NCBI GenBank assembly: GCA_964423865.1
Contig: CAYRGN010000005.1
Location: forward strand, 56,138 to 120,137
DNA from: Leadbetterella sp964423865
GTDB taxonomy: Bacteria; Bacteroidota; Bacteroidia; Cytophagales; Spirosomataceae
Reading direction: 5' to 3'
DNA: 64,000 nucleotides
In this document: positions 51,037 to 60,138 of the stretch, one piece after another
Position numbering within the stretch: position 1 is the first letter of the stretch
How the letters are laid out: each line of letters starts with the position of its first letter
Notes under the pieces: generated by a model
Told to the model about the DNA's origin: nothing
Database searches by the model: none
Seen by the model: only the letters and a program-made list of their open reading frames with translations
Translations under genes and position numbers: made by a program

Positions 51037-51056
51037 CGGGATTAACCGAAAGAAGT

Positions 51057-52499
51057 ATGCAGATCAAAGAAATTCTTAAGCTGACGCCGGAAGGGCAGCA
51101 GGTAGTAGTAAAAGGGTGGGTTAAAACCAAACGGGGACAAGCCAATATCGCGTTTATCAATATTAACGACGGGTCGACTTTAAAAAATATCCAGGCGGTA
51201 GCCGAATCGGGCAATATAAGTGAGGAAATTCTGAAGCTGGTGACCACCGGCGCGGCCGTAGCAGTCACCGGCACGCTGGTGGCTTCTGCCGGTGCGGGCC
51301 AGGCCGTAGAAGTGGTGGCGGAGAAGATCGAAGTCTATGGACCGGCCGATGAAACTTTCCCTATACAACCCAAAAAACACAGCCTGGAATTTCTTCGTGA
51401 AAAGGCCCACTTGCGTTTTCGTACCAATGTGTTCGGCGCGGTATTCCGTGTGCGGCATACGTTGGCGTACGCCATTCATAAGTTTTATCACGAAAAGGGA
51501 TTCTTCTACCTTCATACGCCCGTTATTACAGCCTCGGATGCCGAAGGTGCCGGAGAAATGTTCCGGGTGAGTACTTTCGTTCCGAACAAAGCCCCCCTAA
51601 CCGAAACCGGGGAAGTAGATTTCTCCCAGGATTTCTTCGGAAGAGAAACTTCACTGACGGTTTCCGGGCAGCTGGAAGGAGAACTGGGCGCCCTGGCCCT
51701 ATCCCGTATCTATACGTTCGGACCTACTTTCCGGGCGGAAAACTCCAATACCTCCCGCCACCTGGCCGAGTTCTGGATGATTGAGCCGGAAGTGGCTTTC
51801 TTCGATCTGACCGATAACATGAACCTGGCCGAAGAATTTGTCAAATACGTGATTCGCTATGCCCTGGAGCATTGCGCAGAAGACCTGGAATTTCTCCAAA
51901 CCCGCCTCCTGGAAGAAGAAAAACAAAAGCCTCAAAACGAACATTCGGAACTTTCGCTGATCGACAAGCTGAAATTTGTAGCGGAAAATGACTTTGAACG
52001 CCTTACGTATACCGAGGCCATCGATATCCTCCTGAAATCGAAACCTGTACAGAAGAAGCAGTTCCAGTATGACGTGGCCTGGGGCATCGACCTGCAGTCG
52101 GAACACGAACGCTACCTGGTGGAAAAACACTTTAAGAAGCCGGTGATCCTGACGAATTATCCGAAGGAAATCAAAGCGTTCTACATGAAGCAGGACGATG
52201 AGTTGAACGGCGCCCCCGGCCCTACCGTACGAGCTATGGACGTACTCTTCCCCGGCATAGGCGAGATCATCGGCGGATCGCAGCGGGAAGACAATTATGA
52301 AAAACTCCTGGCCCGTGTGAAAGAAGTGGGTATTGATCCTGAAAATATCTGGTGGTACCTGGAAAGCCGCAAATTCGGTTCTGCGCCTCATGCCGGCTTC
52401 GGACTTGGCTTTGAGCGCCTGGTACTCTTTGTGACGGGCATGACCAACATCCGCGACGTGATTCCTTTCCCAAGAACACCTAAAAACGCCGATTTCTGA
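51057..52499 (+). CDS. asnS: Asparaginyl-tRNA synthetase
   Basis: 480 residues from ATG 51057 (MQIKEILKLTPEGQQV); an open frame upstream to 50889 overlaps the promoter element and has no homologous look. N-terminal OB-fold anticodon domain (VVVKGWVKTKRGQANIAFIN), class IIb motif 2 (FGPTFRAENSNTSRHLAEF) and motif 3 (GFGLGFERLV). Charges tRNA-Asn in the cytoplasm. Confidence 0.96.
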   Translation: MQIKEILKLTPEGQQVVVKGWVKTKRGQANIAFININDGSTLKNIQAVAESGNISEEILKLVTTGAAVAVTGTLVASAGAGQAVEVVAEKIEVYGPADETFPIQPKKHSLEFLREKAHLRFRTNVFGAVFRVRHTLAYAIHKFYHEKGFFYLHTPVITASDAEGAGEMFRVSTFVPNKAPLTETGEVDFSQDFFGRETSLTVSGQLEGELGALALSRIYTFGPTFRAENSNTSRHLAEFWMIEPEVAFFDLTDNMNLAEEFVKYVIRYALEHCAEDLEFLQTRLLEEEKQKPQNEHSELSLIDKLKFVAENDFERLTYTEAIDILLKSKPVQKKQFQYDVAWGIDLQSEHERYLVEKHFKKPVILTNYPKEIKAFYMKQDDELNGAPGPTVRAMDVLFPGIGEIIGGSQREDNYEKLLARVKEVGIDPENIWWYLESRKFGSAPHAGFGLGFERLVLFVTGMTNIRDVIPFPRTPKNADF

Positions 52500-52505
52500 T
52501 AAATT

Positions 52506-53597
52506 ATGCTCCTGCCTCTGTTCATATTCCTGGCGGTCGCCGGTGTAAACATCATCGTGAGCGTGTACCTTGAACGCAAGGTATCGGCGTTTATACAAGA
52601 CAGGGTAGGACCTATGGAAGTAGGGAAATGGGGGTTGCTTCAGCTCTTCGCTGACCTGGTCAAGCTGTTGCAGAAAGAAGACACTATCCCCTCGGCTGCG
52701 GACCGGCGTATGTTCAAACTGGCCCCTTACCTGATCTTCGCGGCGGTCTTTTCCGGATTTGCCTTTCTGCCGGTGAGCCGTGGCCTGCAGGGGGTGAACG
52801 TACAAACGGGACTTTTCCTGATCATCGGCCTGATTTCCCTGGACATCCTGGGAATTCTCCTGGCCGGCTGGGCATCGAACAACAAATACGCTCTACTGGG
52901 CGCCATGCGTTCTGCCGCCCAGATCATTTCCTTTGAAGTACCCCTCGGACTAAGTATTCTCTGTGTATGCCTGGTTTCCACCACCCTGAATCTCCAGGAA
53001 ATCATCGCGCTCCAGGGCATATTTACTACGGAAAGCAACTATCTTTTGGGTATTAAAGCCCTGGGAATAGACACCACGGCCGTCGGCGGCTTCCTGACCT
53101 GGAATATCTTCCGGAGCCCGGTACTTATCCCGGTGTTTTTTATTTTCTTTATCGCCGCCCTGGCCGAGGCCAACCGGGCGCCCTTTGACCTGCCCGAAGC
53201 CGAGTCGGAGCTTGTAGCCGGTTTCCAGACCGAATATTCCGGTTTTCGGTGGGCCATTCTTTACCTGGCCGAATACGGTATGATGCTGCTGCTCTCCCTG
53301 CTGGCCGCCATCCTGTTTTTCGGGGGCTGGAATACGCCCCTGCCGAATATCGGGTCGCTGCGTCTTGCCGACTGGACCTCCGGGGCTCCGGGAAGTATCG
53401 GCATGTATCTCTGGGGCGCTTTCTGGATGTTTTCCAAAGCCTACGTGGGCATGCTGCTCCAGATGTGGGTACGGTGGAGTTTCCCCCGGGTAAGGGTAGA
53501 CCAGCTGATGTACCTCTGCTGGAAAGTGCTTACACCGGCCGCGCTCTTCCTTCTGCTTCTGTCTGCCCTGTGGCGTATTCTGATGATTTATGGCTAA
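52506..53597 (+). CDS. nuoH: NADH-quinone oxidoreductase subunit H
   Basis: 363 residues, eight or more hydrophobic segments. Signature ERKVSAFIQDRVGPM at the N-terminus, and AEANRAPFDLPEAESELVAGF-TEYSG loop, which contributes to the quinone chamber. Membrane subunit of complex I. It stands apart from other nuo genes, 6 bases after asnS, so the complex I genes are scattered here. Confidence 0.95.
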   Translation: MLLPLFIFLAVAGVNIIVSVYLERKVSAFIQDRVGPMEVGKWGLLQLFADLVKLLQKEDTIPSAADRRMFKLAPYLIFAAVFSGFAFLPVSRGLQGVNVQTGLFLIIGLISLDILGILLAGWASNNKYALLGAMRSAAQIISFEVPLGLSILCVCLVSTTLNLQEIIALQGIFTTESNYLLGIKALGIDTTAVGGFLTWNIFRSPVLIPVFFIFFIAALAEANRAPFDLPEAESELVAGFQTEYSGFRWAILYLAEYGMMLLLSLLAAILFFGGWNTPLPNIGSLRLADWTSGAPGSIGMYLWGAFWMFSKAYVGMLLQMWVRWSFPRVRVDQLMYLCWKVLTPAALFLLLLSALWRILMIYG

Positions 53598-54111
53598 GAA
53601 GAAAATATCTCCGGAGCTGGAAGAAGCGATACTGAACCTTCCCCAGAAGGAAAAGAACAAGTTATTGATACGCCTGATTAACAAAGATCCGCTGTTAACA
53701 GAGCAGTTGGAATTCCGGCTCCTTGAAAATACGGAATCTGACCTGGAGTTTCGTCGCAATGAAATAAAAGAGCGGATCGCCTACCTTTTTAATCACTACC
53801 CGATTTCTCTTTATAAGGATCTTCTGTACTACACGCGGGAAGGCGCCTCCCTGATTAACCGGCACGCGAAAGTGACCAAAGATAAAAAGGGTGAACTTGA
53901 GCTCCTGATCTATCTTTTCCAGGAAGCGGAAACTCTCCTTCCAGAGCTGAAAAACAACTGGCGAGACCAGGTTTTTAAGGAAAAATTTATGACGTACGGC
54001 TTAGCCCGAACAGACAAAATGAATGTCCTTCTCGCTACCCTTCACGAAGATTTCAGGGTAGAATTTGAACAAGATATTGCAGACCTTCGTAACTGGTTAA
54101 ACGGCTTTTGA
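53590..54111 (+). CDS. Conserved hypothetical protein
   Basis: 173 residues, all-helical and charged (ISPELEEAILNLPQKEKNKLLIRLINKD, split by predicted helices). Start overlaps the nuoH stop by 8 bases, so it is probably co-expressed. No motif points to a function. A DNA- or RNA-binding or assembly role cannot be told apart. Confidence 0.75.
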   Translation: MAKKKISPELEEAILNLPQKEKNKLLIRLINKDPLLTEQLEFRLLENTESDLEFRRNEIKERIAYLFNHYPISLYKDLLYYTREGASLINRHAKVTKDKKGELELLIYLFQEAETLLPELKNNWRDQVFKEKFMTYGLARTDKMNVLLATLHEDFRVEFEQDIADLRNWLNGF

Positions 54112-54157
54112 AAATTATATGTACGGGCGTTACCTGCAACGCCCCTGCGATTAAAAT

Positions 54158-55189
54158 ATGAAACGTGATCTTATTGTTATTAAATTCGGCACCGCCTCCA
54201 TCACCCAACCTAACGGTGAGCCGGACACCCGTATCCTGGAAGACATTGCCCGCCAGGTAGCACACCTGCACAAAACCCACCGGGTGGTGCTGGTCTCTTC
54301 CGGGGCGGTAGGCGCCGGAAAAAATTATATCCGGGATTACGACGGGCAAATCGCCCAGAAAAAGGCGGCGGCGGCCATCGGTAACCCTCTCCTGCTGAAA
54401 ATGTACGACACGGCCTTTTCAGCCTACGGCATCACGGTAGCCCAGAGTCTCCTGGAACGCCAGCATTTCGCTAACCGCGGGCAGTTTCTTCACTTGAAGG
54501 AAACCTATGAAGAACTGTGGAGGAACGACATTATCCCCATTGCCAACGAAAATGACGTGGTCAGTAACCGGGAGCTGAAGTTTTCCGACAACGACGAACT
54601 GGCCACCCTGATCGCGGGCGGCTTCGGCGCTAAGCTGATGATGCTCTGCACGGCATCGGGCGGGCTCCTGAACAAAGAGGGAACGCTTCTCACCGAGGTA
54701 CAGGAGATTGACGAGCAGGTATTGTCGTTCGTGAACAAATCGGGGAGTGCGCTGGGGTCGGGCGGCATGGCTTCCAAACTTACTTTCACCCACCTGGCCA
54801 ACAAGATGGGCATACGCGTGGTGATCTTCGGTATGAAAGAAGCCGACGGTATCCTGAAAGCTTTTAAGGGTGCTGGCGGCACTACTTTTCGGCCGCGGCC
54901 CAGGAGTCTCCCGGCCCGGAACAAATGGCTGGCGAGCGGGGGGATATCGGTAGGAAAGATTATCATTGACGGTGGAGCGGGCGCGGCCGTTCAGAACCGC
55001 AAAAGTTTACTGAAAGTAGGTATCAAAAGACACGAAGGAGGCTTTACCAAAGGCGAGCTGGTGGAGATTGTCACCGAAGAAGGAGAGATCATCGGGATAG
55101 GGAAAGTGCGGGTATCTGCTTCGGCCCTGGCAGAAGAAACCGGCCGAAGCACCGTCATCATTCATACCAATGACCTGGTGCTGTTATAG
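54158..55189 (+). CDS. proB: Glutamate 5-kinase
   Basis: 343 residues. Amino-acid kinase domain with VVLVSSGAVGAGKNY, IPIANENDVVS and FSDNDELATLIAGG, followed by a short C-terminal PUA-like part (GGAGAAVQNRKSLLKVGIKR, KGELVEIVTEEGEIIG). First step of proline synthesis, ATP-dependent phosphorylation of glutamate. No proA lies nearby in this window. Confidence 0.93.
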   Translation: MKRDLIVIKFGTASITQPNGEPDTRILEDIARQVAHLHKTHRVVLVSSGAVGAGKNYIRDYDGQIAQKKAAAAIGNPLLLKMYDTAFSAYGITVAQSLLERQHFANRGQFLHLKETYEELWRNDIIPIANENDVVSNRELKFSDNDELATLIAGGFGAKLMMLCTASGGLLNKEGTLLTEVQEIDEQVLSFVNKSGSALGSGGMASKLTFTHLANKMGIRVVIFGMKEADGILKAFKGAGGTTFRPRPRSLPARNKWLASGGISVGKIIIDGGAGAAVQNRKSLLKVGIKRHEGGFTKGELVEIVTEEGEIIGIGKVRVSASALAEETGRSTVIIHTNDLVLL

Positions 55190-55196
55190 ACAAGCT

Positions 55197-55301
55197 CGGT
55201 TCTCGAGAGCTACGCTCGCAAACTTCGCATTATCATGCTTGTTTGTGCTCGAACTGACAAGAGGCATTCGTTACTGTCAGTTCGAGCAGAGTCGAGAACC
55301 G
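55197..55301. repeat. REP-like nested hairpin
   Basis: Outer arms CGGTTCTCGA/TCGAGAACCG (55197-55206/55292-55301) enclose a perfect 13-bp stem GCTCGAACTGACA/TGTCAGTTCGAGC (55247-55259/55275-55287). TTCGAGC...TCGAGAACC words of this kind are common dispersed repeats in Bacteroidota genomes. It fills the spacer between proB and the Skp genes and could also terminate both. Confidence 0.75.
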
Positions 55302-55386
55302 CAAATGCTACAAACAGAAATAGCGTAAATCTTCACAGAAACCTGCGAAAATTCACGCCATTCATCCTTGTTCAAATAACTTCTTA

Positions 55387-55935
55387 CTACTTATCCGCAG
55401 AAGCCGCAGGCAGCGTAACTCCCAATTTCTTAAATACCAGTTCGGTGATATTGTCGGAATCCGGAGCCACCAGCAGCACCGGAGTAGTCCCGTAACCGGC
55501 ATCGGAGTTCAGGATATACGTATATCCGTTCTCTTTCGCCACCGCGTCAATAGCGGTTTGAATCTTGTCCATTACCGGTGAGAGGAGTTCCTGCTGCTTA
55601 GTTTGAAGTGCTGCTTCTGCATTCTGCTGAAGCTCCTGAAGCTCCTGCTGCTTGTTCTGAAGCACTTTCTCTTTGTCTCTACGGATCACGTCAGACATCG
55701 TAGCCGCATTCTTCTGGTAGTCTTCCCCCAGTTTCTGAGCCTCTGCCAACTTCTCATTAAACAACTTCTCATACTGCGACCTTTCCGTAGTCAATTTGGT
55801 TTGTATATCTTTAAACTCCGGAAGGTTCTGCAGGATGTGGTCGATGTTTGTCCAACCGATTTTTACGCTTGTCTGGGCGTTCATGGTCAAGCTTCCCAAC
55901 AGTGCCAGCGCAGTTACAACTAATTTGATTCTCAT
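55387..55935 (-). CDS. Skp/OmpH-family periplasmic chaperone
   Basis: 182 residues. Signal peptide to about MNAQ, then KIGWTNIDHILQNLPEFKDI, a long coiled coil (residues 45-125) and a C-terminal beta part (YTYILNSDAGYGTTPVLLVAP). OmpH/Skp proteins escort unfolded outer-membrane proteins to BamA. Second of two paralogues. Confidence 0.92.
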   Translation of the reverse strand: MRIKLVVTALALLGSLTMNAQTSVKIGWTNIDHILQNLPEFKDIQTKLTTERSQYEKLFNEKLAEAQKLGEDYQKNAATMSDVIRRDKEKVLQNKQQELQELQQNAEAALQTKQQELLSPVMDKIQTAIDAVAKENGYTYILNSDAGYGTTPVLLVAPDSDNITELVFKKLGVTLPAASADK

Positions 55936-55962
55936 TTCTAAACTATTAATTTAATTGGTTTA

Positions 55963-56478
55963 CTATTTACTACTCAGACCCAATTCCTCCAACATAAAAT
56001 CCGTATAATCATGTCTCGGGTCCGCAAAAAATATACTCAGATCGGATGCTTTGTCAAAGATAAAACTAAGTTTATGCTTCTTCGCAATTTTTTCGGAGGT
56101 TTTATAAATTTCTTCTACAATAGGCTTTAAAATCTCCTTTTTTTTCTGAAACAACAAGCCATTCAGACCAAAAATACTATTATTCAACTCTTTAAGATCT
56201 TCTTCGGCCTGGACAATGGCCTTTTGGCGCTCCAGGCGCATATCCTGGGTCAGCAGAATCTCTTCCTGCTGGTATTTTACCTTCAGCTGGGCCACTTCTT
56301 CGTACTTTGCAGACACATCGCGTGACCATTGTTCCGTCAGCGCTGTCATGGCCTCTTCCGCCTTTTTATATTCCGGCATCTTGTTCAGAATATATTCACT
56401 GTCAATATACCCGAACTTCTGGGCCGAAGCGGAAAACCCAAGTACAAAAACCAGTAAAAAGAGTACTACACTTCTCAT
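55963..56478 (-). CDS. Skp/OmpH-family periplasmic chaperone
   Basis: 171 residues. Signal peptide (VLFLLVFVLGFSASAQ), FGYIDSEYILNKMPEYKKAEEA, central coiled coil, C-terminal LSFIFDKASDLSIFFADP. Paralogue of the next gene 27 bases downstream; both follow bamA, so uppS, bamA and two skp form an outer-membrane biogenesis cluster. Confidence 0.92.
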   Translation of the reverse strand: MRSVVLFLLVFVLGFSASAQKFGYIDSEYILNKMPEYKKAEEAMTALTEQWSRDVSAKYEEVAQLKVKYQQEEILLTQDMRLERQKAIVQAEEDLKELNNSIFGLNGLLFQKKKEILKPIVEEIYKTSEKIAKKHKLSFIFDKASDLSIFFADPRHDYTDFMLEELGLSSK

Positions 56479-56491
56479 TCTTTATATTTAG

Positions 56492-56519
56492 CTTTCAGCT
56501 CTCAGCCTTCAGCTTTCAG
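56492..56519. repeat. Four tandem 7-bp units (CTTTCAG-like)
   Basis: CTTTCAG, CTCTCAG, CCTTCAG, CTTTCAG in direct line between bamA and skp. Related words (GAGCTGTGAGCTGAAAG) lie in the aspS-rpoC spacer near 61888. This heptameric intergenic repeat is also known from other Bacteroidota. Confidence 0.8.
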
Positions 56520-56630
56520 CTACGTCTGTTACAGGCTGACTGCTGATGGCTAAAAGCTCTTCACCATTGGCACCAGTAAGACACCGTTCTTGTCCAATGG
56601 TTTATTTAATTAACAACTGCTTAACAAACG

Positions 56631-59237
56631 TTACCGGATCTGCTGCCCTATACTAAAGGTAAAGGCCTTCCGTCCCTGGTTAGGTAACCCGGGAATAGGG
56701 TCAAAGGCATATCCATAGTCAATACCCAGCAAACCGAAGGCGGCCATGAATACCCTTGCGCCTACCCCGGCTGAACGTCTGATCTTAAAAGGATTAAAAT
56801 CTTTATAGCTTCCCCAGCTGTTCCCCGCTTCCGCAAAAGTGAGCAGGTAAATGGTGGCCTGGGCGTTCAGTGATACAGGGTAACGAAGTTCAAGGGCATA
56901 TTTGTTGTAAATAATACCTCCCTGGCGCGAGTAACTGGTCTGGCCCAGTACCTCCGCCGCCTCCGAATAAGTAGGCTCGTACACGATGCCCTCCTCGTAC
57001 CCCCGGAGGCCGATCAGCTCAATACCGATACTGTTACTGTTTTGCATCCCCATACCGGCTCCACCGATTACAAACCGACCGAACGGACTGTACGGAGTAC
57101 GACTGTTATATCTGCCGAGGAAGCCCATATTGGCTTTGGCATGGAAAACGAATTTACCTACCACCGGCGTAAACCAGCTCAAATCAAACATCCACTTGTG
57201 GCCTTCAATAAACATCTGCTCTGCTTTGGTCTCTACACCCAGGCCGGAATACGGCGGGTTAAAAGTACCGCTAAGCGAGATATTGGAACCCGTGGTCGTA
57301 AACTGGGGGTTATTGAGACTGTACCGCGACACGTTAAAGCCCAGTGACAGGTCATGTGCCACACCGTTACTAAAGCCCCGGAGATACCAGCTGTCTTTCA
57401 CGTCATAAAACTGGTACGACAGGCTGGAACTGAAGTTAAAGTTCCGGTCAGGCCAGTTCAGACGCTTACCAAACGACAGGGAAACCCCGGTATTCTTAAA
57501 GTACCCGTTGTAGTACGCGCTGCTGTAGAGGCTGCTGTAATAGTCGCCGTAGGCCGTATTTTCATAATACTTCCGAAGACGATCGTACATTTTGCCCAGG
57601 TCTTGCACCGAATGCCAGAGGGAAACCGACAAAGAGTTGGGTTTCTTGCCCCCCAGCCAGGGTTCCGAGAAAGACAAGGAGTAATTCTGGAAGCCTCCAT
57701 TGGCCTGTAGACGTATGGAGAACTTCTGCCCGTCGCCCTTAGGCAGGGGTTTATATTCTTTCAGATCAAAGATTTTCCGGATAGAAAAATTATTAAACAC
57801 CACCCCGAAGGTACCAATGATGCCCTGCATGGCGGAATAACCCCCGGAAAGTTCAATATTATCGCTTGATTTTTCTTCCACCGTATATTCGATATTCACC
57901 GTACCGTCGTTCTGAGGAACAGGCCGCGGGTCTATCTTCTGGGGGTCAAAATAGCCCAGCCGGGATAAACCCTGTACAGTCTCCACGAGGTCAGACCTAC
58001 TGAATTTCTGTCCCGGTTTGGTCAGAATCTCCCGGAATACCACATGGTCACTGGTCTTGGTATTTCCACTCAGGATAATTTTGGAAATCGTGGCCTGCTT
58101 TCCTTCCCGGATACGCAATTCAATATCGATGGAATCACCTACTACAGCAGTTTCTACCGGCTCGATATTAAAATACAGGTAGCCGTCGTCCTGATAATAC
58201 GAACTCACGTCTCCGCCGGTAGGTTTTCCACTCAGGCGTTTCTGGAGATCTTCCGGATCATACACATCCCCTTTTTCTATTCCGAGAATGAGGTTCAGGG
58301 TGTCTGTATTCCGCACATAGTTGCCTGTCCAGGTAATGTTCCGGTAATAAAAACGCTGCCCTTCCGTCAACTCTATCCGGATGCCCACATTGCCATTGGG
58401 TTTTACATATACGGAATCCTTATCAATATTGGCGTTCCGGTAACCGTTCTTATTGAGGAAAGCTACCAGTTTCTCTTTATCTTCCTCGTATTTTTTCTTC
58501 CTGAATTTCGAGGGCGTAAAAATCCGCAACGGCGCCCTTTCCTTGGTACCTTTCATTTTGGAAAGCGCGCGCCAGTGTGGAATTTCATGGAGGCCTTCCA
58601 GTTGAATCTCGTCAATCTTGGTTTTCTTACCCCGCTCCACATTGAAGATCAGCTGGGCCATACTGCTCCGGATGGTATCGTTCACCTGCTGGGCCTGTAC
58701 CGTAGTATGCAGGAAACCTTTGTCAAGGAAATGACGCTTGATGATATTCTGCATATTCTTCACCATGGCCTCCGTGATCACCTTTCCTTTGTAGGTATTG
58801 ATCTTTTCCTCAATGGTTTCTTTTTGCCCGCTTTTCACGCCGTTCAGTACAATCTTATTCAAACGAGGCCTTTCGCGCAGCGCCAGTTCCAGGAAGATCT
58901 TATTGTCTTCTATACTCACGATATTAATGGCTATATCCTCCAACAGCCCTTGTTGCATCAGCCGCTTAATGGCGGTGGAAATCCGCTCACCGGGTACTTC
59001 TATCTTGTCATTCACGTTCAGACCGGAAACTGAAATCAGGGTATTCTGATCGAGGTATTGCACGCCCGTCACCGTTATCCCCCCAATGATGTATTCTTTG
59101 GGATTGGCGTAATCTACCAGTTGCTTGGCCTGATCGGATGTGGAAGGCTGGCGACCCACACCGATGCGCTGCGCACGGGCGGTAAGGGTAAGTCCAGACA
59201 GAAAAAGAATTAAAAAAAGTTTTGAATAACGGGTCAT
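56631..59237 (-). CDS. bamA: Outer-membrane assembly factor BamA
   Basis: 868 residues from ATG 59237 (MTRYSKLFLILFLSG); a start at 59252 would add five residues. Signal peptide, then five POTRA domains (about 50-460; GYLYFNIEPVE, ISKIILSGNTKTSDHVV) and a 16-strand barrel with the conserved VIGGAGMGMQNS loop equivalent and C-terminal GIDYGYAFDPI...FSIGQQI. Folds outer-membrane beta-barrels. Co-directional with uppS upstream and skp genes downstream. Confidence 0.95.
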   Translation of the reverse strand: MTRYSKLFLILFLSGLTLTARAQRIGVGRQPSTSDQAKQLVDYANPKEYIIGGITVTGVQYLDQNTLISVSGLNVNDKIEVPGERISTAIKRLMQQGLLEDIAINIVSIEDNKIFLELALRERPRLNKIVLNGVKSGQKETIEEKINTYKGKVITEAMVKNMQNIIKRHFLDKGFLHTTVQAQQVNDTIRSSMAQLIFNVERGKKTKIDEIQLEGLHEIPHWRALSKMKGTKERAPLRIFTPSKFRKKKYEEDKEKLVAFLNKNGYRNANIDKDSVYVKPNGNVGIRIELTEGQRFYYRNITWTGNYVRNTDTLNLILGIEKGDVYDPEDLQKRLSGKPTGGDVSSYYQDDGYLYFNIEPVETAVVGDSIDIELRIREGKQATISKIILSGNTKTSDHVVFREILTKPGQKFSRSDLVETVQGLSRLGYFDPQKIDPRPVPQNDGTVNIEYTVEEKSSDNIELSGGYSAMQGIIGTFGVVFNNFSIRKIFDLKEYKPLPKGDGQKFSIRLQANGGFQNYSLSFSEPWLGGKKPNSLSVSLWHSVQDLGKMYDRLRKYYENTAYGDYYSSLYSSAYYNGYFKNTGVSLSFGKRLNWPDRNFNFSSSLSYQFYDVKDSWYLRGFSNGVAHDLSLGFNVSRYSLNNPQFTTTGSNISLSGTFNPPYSGLGVETKAEQMFIEGHKWMFDLSWFTPVVGKFVFHAKANMGFLGRYNSRTPYSPFGRFVIGGAGMGMQNSNSIGIELIGLRGYEEGIVYEPTYSEAAEVLGQTSYSRQGGIIYNKYALELRYPVSLNAQATIYLLTFAEAGNSWGSYKDFNPFKIRRSAGVGARVFMAAFGLLGIDYGYAFDPIPGLPNQGRKAFTFSIGQQIR

Positions 59238-59244
59238 CTGAAAA

Positions 59245-59967
59245 TTAATCATGGGTTTTACCGAAACGCCTGTCCCTGGTCTGAAAAGTTTTTATTGCAT
59301 CCAGCAAATGACTTTTCCTGAAGTCGGGCCACAACACATCCAAAAATAAAAGTTCGGCATAAGCAGACTGCCATAAAAGATAATTACTGATCCGGTGGTC
59401 ACCTCCGGTACGGATCAGAAGATCTACATCCGGGGCCGGATAAGTAGAAAGAAGCTGACTAAACCGGGTTTCATCCATATCTTCGGTACGGATTTCCCCC
59501 GCGTTCACCGCAGCAGCCATTTTTTTCGCGGCCTGGATAATGTCCCACTTACCGCTATAACTCAAAGCGATACTCAATACCAGGCCGGTATTGTTTTTTG
59601 TGATCTCTTCGCCCTTTTCCATATTTTTCCGAGCGGTTTCAGGCAGCGCATCTCTGTCGCCGATACACATTAACCGTACGTTATTCTGATGGAGCCGGGG
59701 TACTTCGTCACCAATGGTTTTTACTAAAAGGTCCATAATCCCATCTACTTCTACCTTGGGGCGCCCCCAGTTTTCCGTAGAAAAAGTATATAATGTTAAG
59801 TATCCTACTCCCAGTTCGGCACAGGCTTCTACCGTTTCACGGACCGCCTTGATGCCGTTCTGATGCCCGAAAATACGCAAAGCGCCTCTGCTCTTCGCCC
59901 ATCTTCCGTTGCCGTCCATTATAACGGCAATATGCTTCGGTAAATTGTTCAGACTGATCTCTTCCAA
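59245..59967 (-). CDS. uppS: Undecaprenyl diphosphate synthase
   Basis: 240 residues. VIMDGNGRWAKSRG (catalytic Asp and phosphate-binding Arg), LTLYTFSTENWGRP and the C-terminal LLIRTGGDHRISNYLLWQ are diagnostic of cis-prenyltransferases. Makes the lipid carrier for cell-wall and polysaccharide synthesis. Just upstream of bamA. Confidence 0.97.
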   Translation of the reverse strand: MEEISLNNLPKHIAVIMDGNGRWAKSRGALRIFGHQNGIKAVRETVEACAELGVGYLTLYTFSTENWGRPKVEVDGIMDLLVKTIGDEVPRLHQNNVRLMCIGDRDALPETARKNMEKGEEITKNNTGLVLSIALSYSGKWDIIQAAKKMAAAVNAGEIRTEDMDETRFSQLLSTYPAPDVDLLIRTGGDHRISNYLLWQSAYAELLFLDVLWPDFRKSHLLDAIKTFQTRDRRFGKTHD

Positions 59968-60105
59968 ATGTTTAGGTGAAAATGGGACTGCAAAAATATA
60001 AAATTACCTTGCCAATTAAAAGATCATCTGTAAATAATACATTGTCTTCTAATGTTTTTTGCACACGGCTTTCATTTTAAAATCACAGGTTAAAGAAGAA
60101 TTCCT

Positions 60106-60113
60106 TAAATTTG
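60106..60113 (+). promoter_or_regulatory. Promoter -7 element of aspS
   Basis: TAAATTTG, an exact TAnnTTTG match, 25 bases before the aspS ATG. The -33 element is not clear. Confidence 0.55.
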
Positions 60114-60138
60114 CGGCTTATTTTATAGGTTATCCCTC

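Noticed and set aside
50889..51056. Extra 56 codons before asnS
   Set aside because: They contain the TAATTTTG promoter element and do not resemble AsnRS N-termini.
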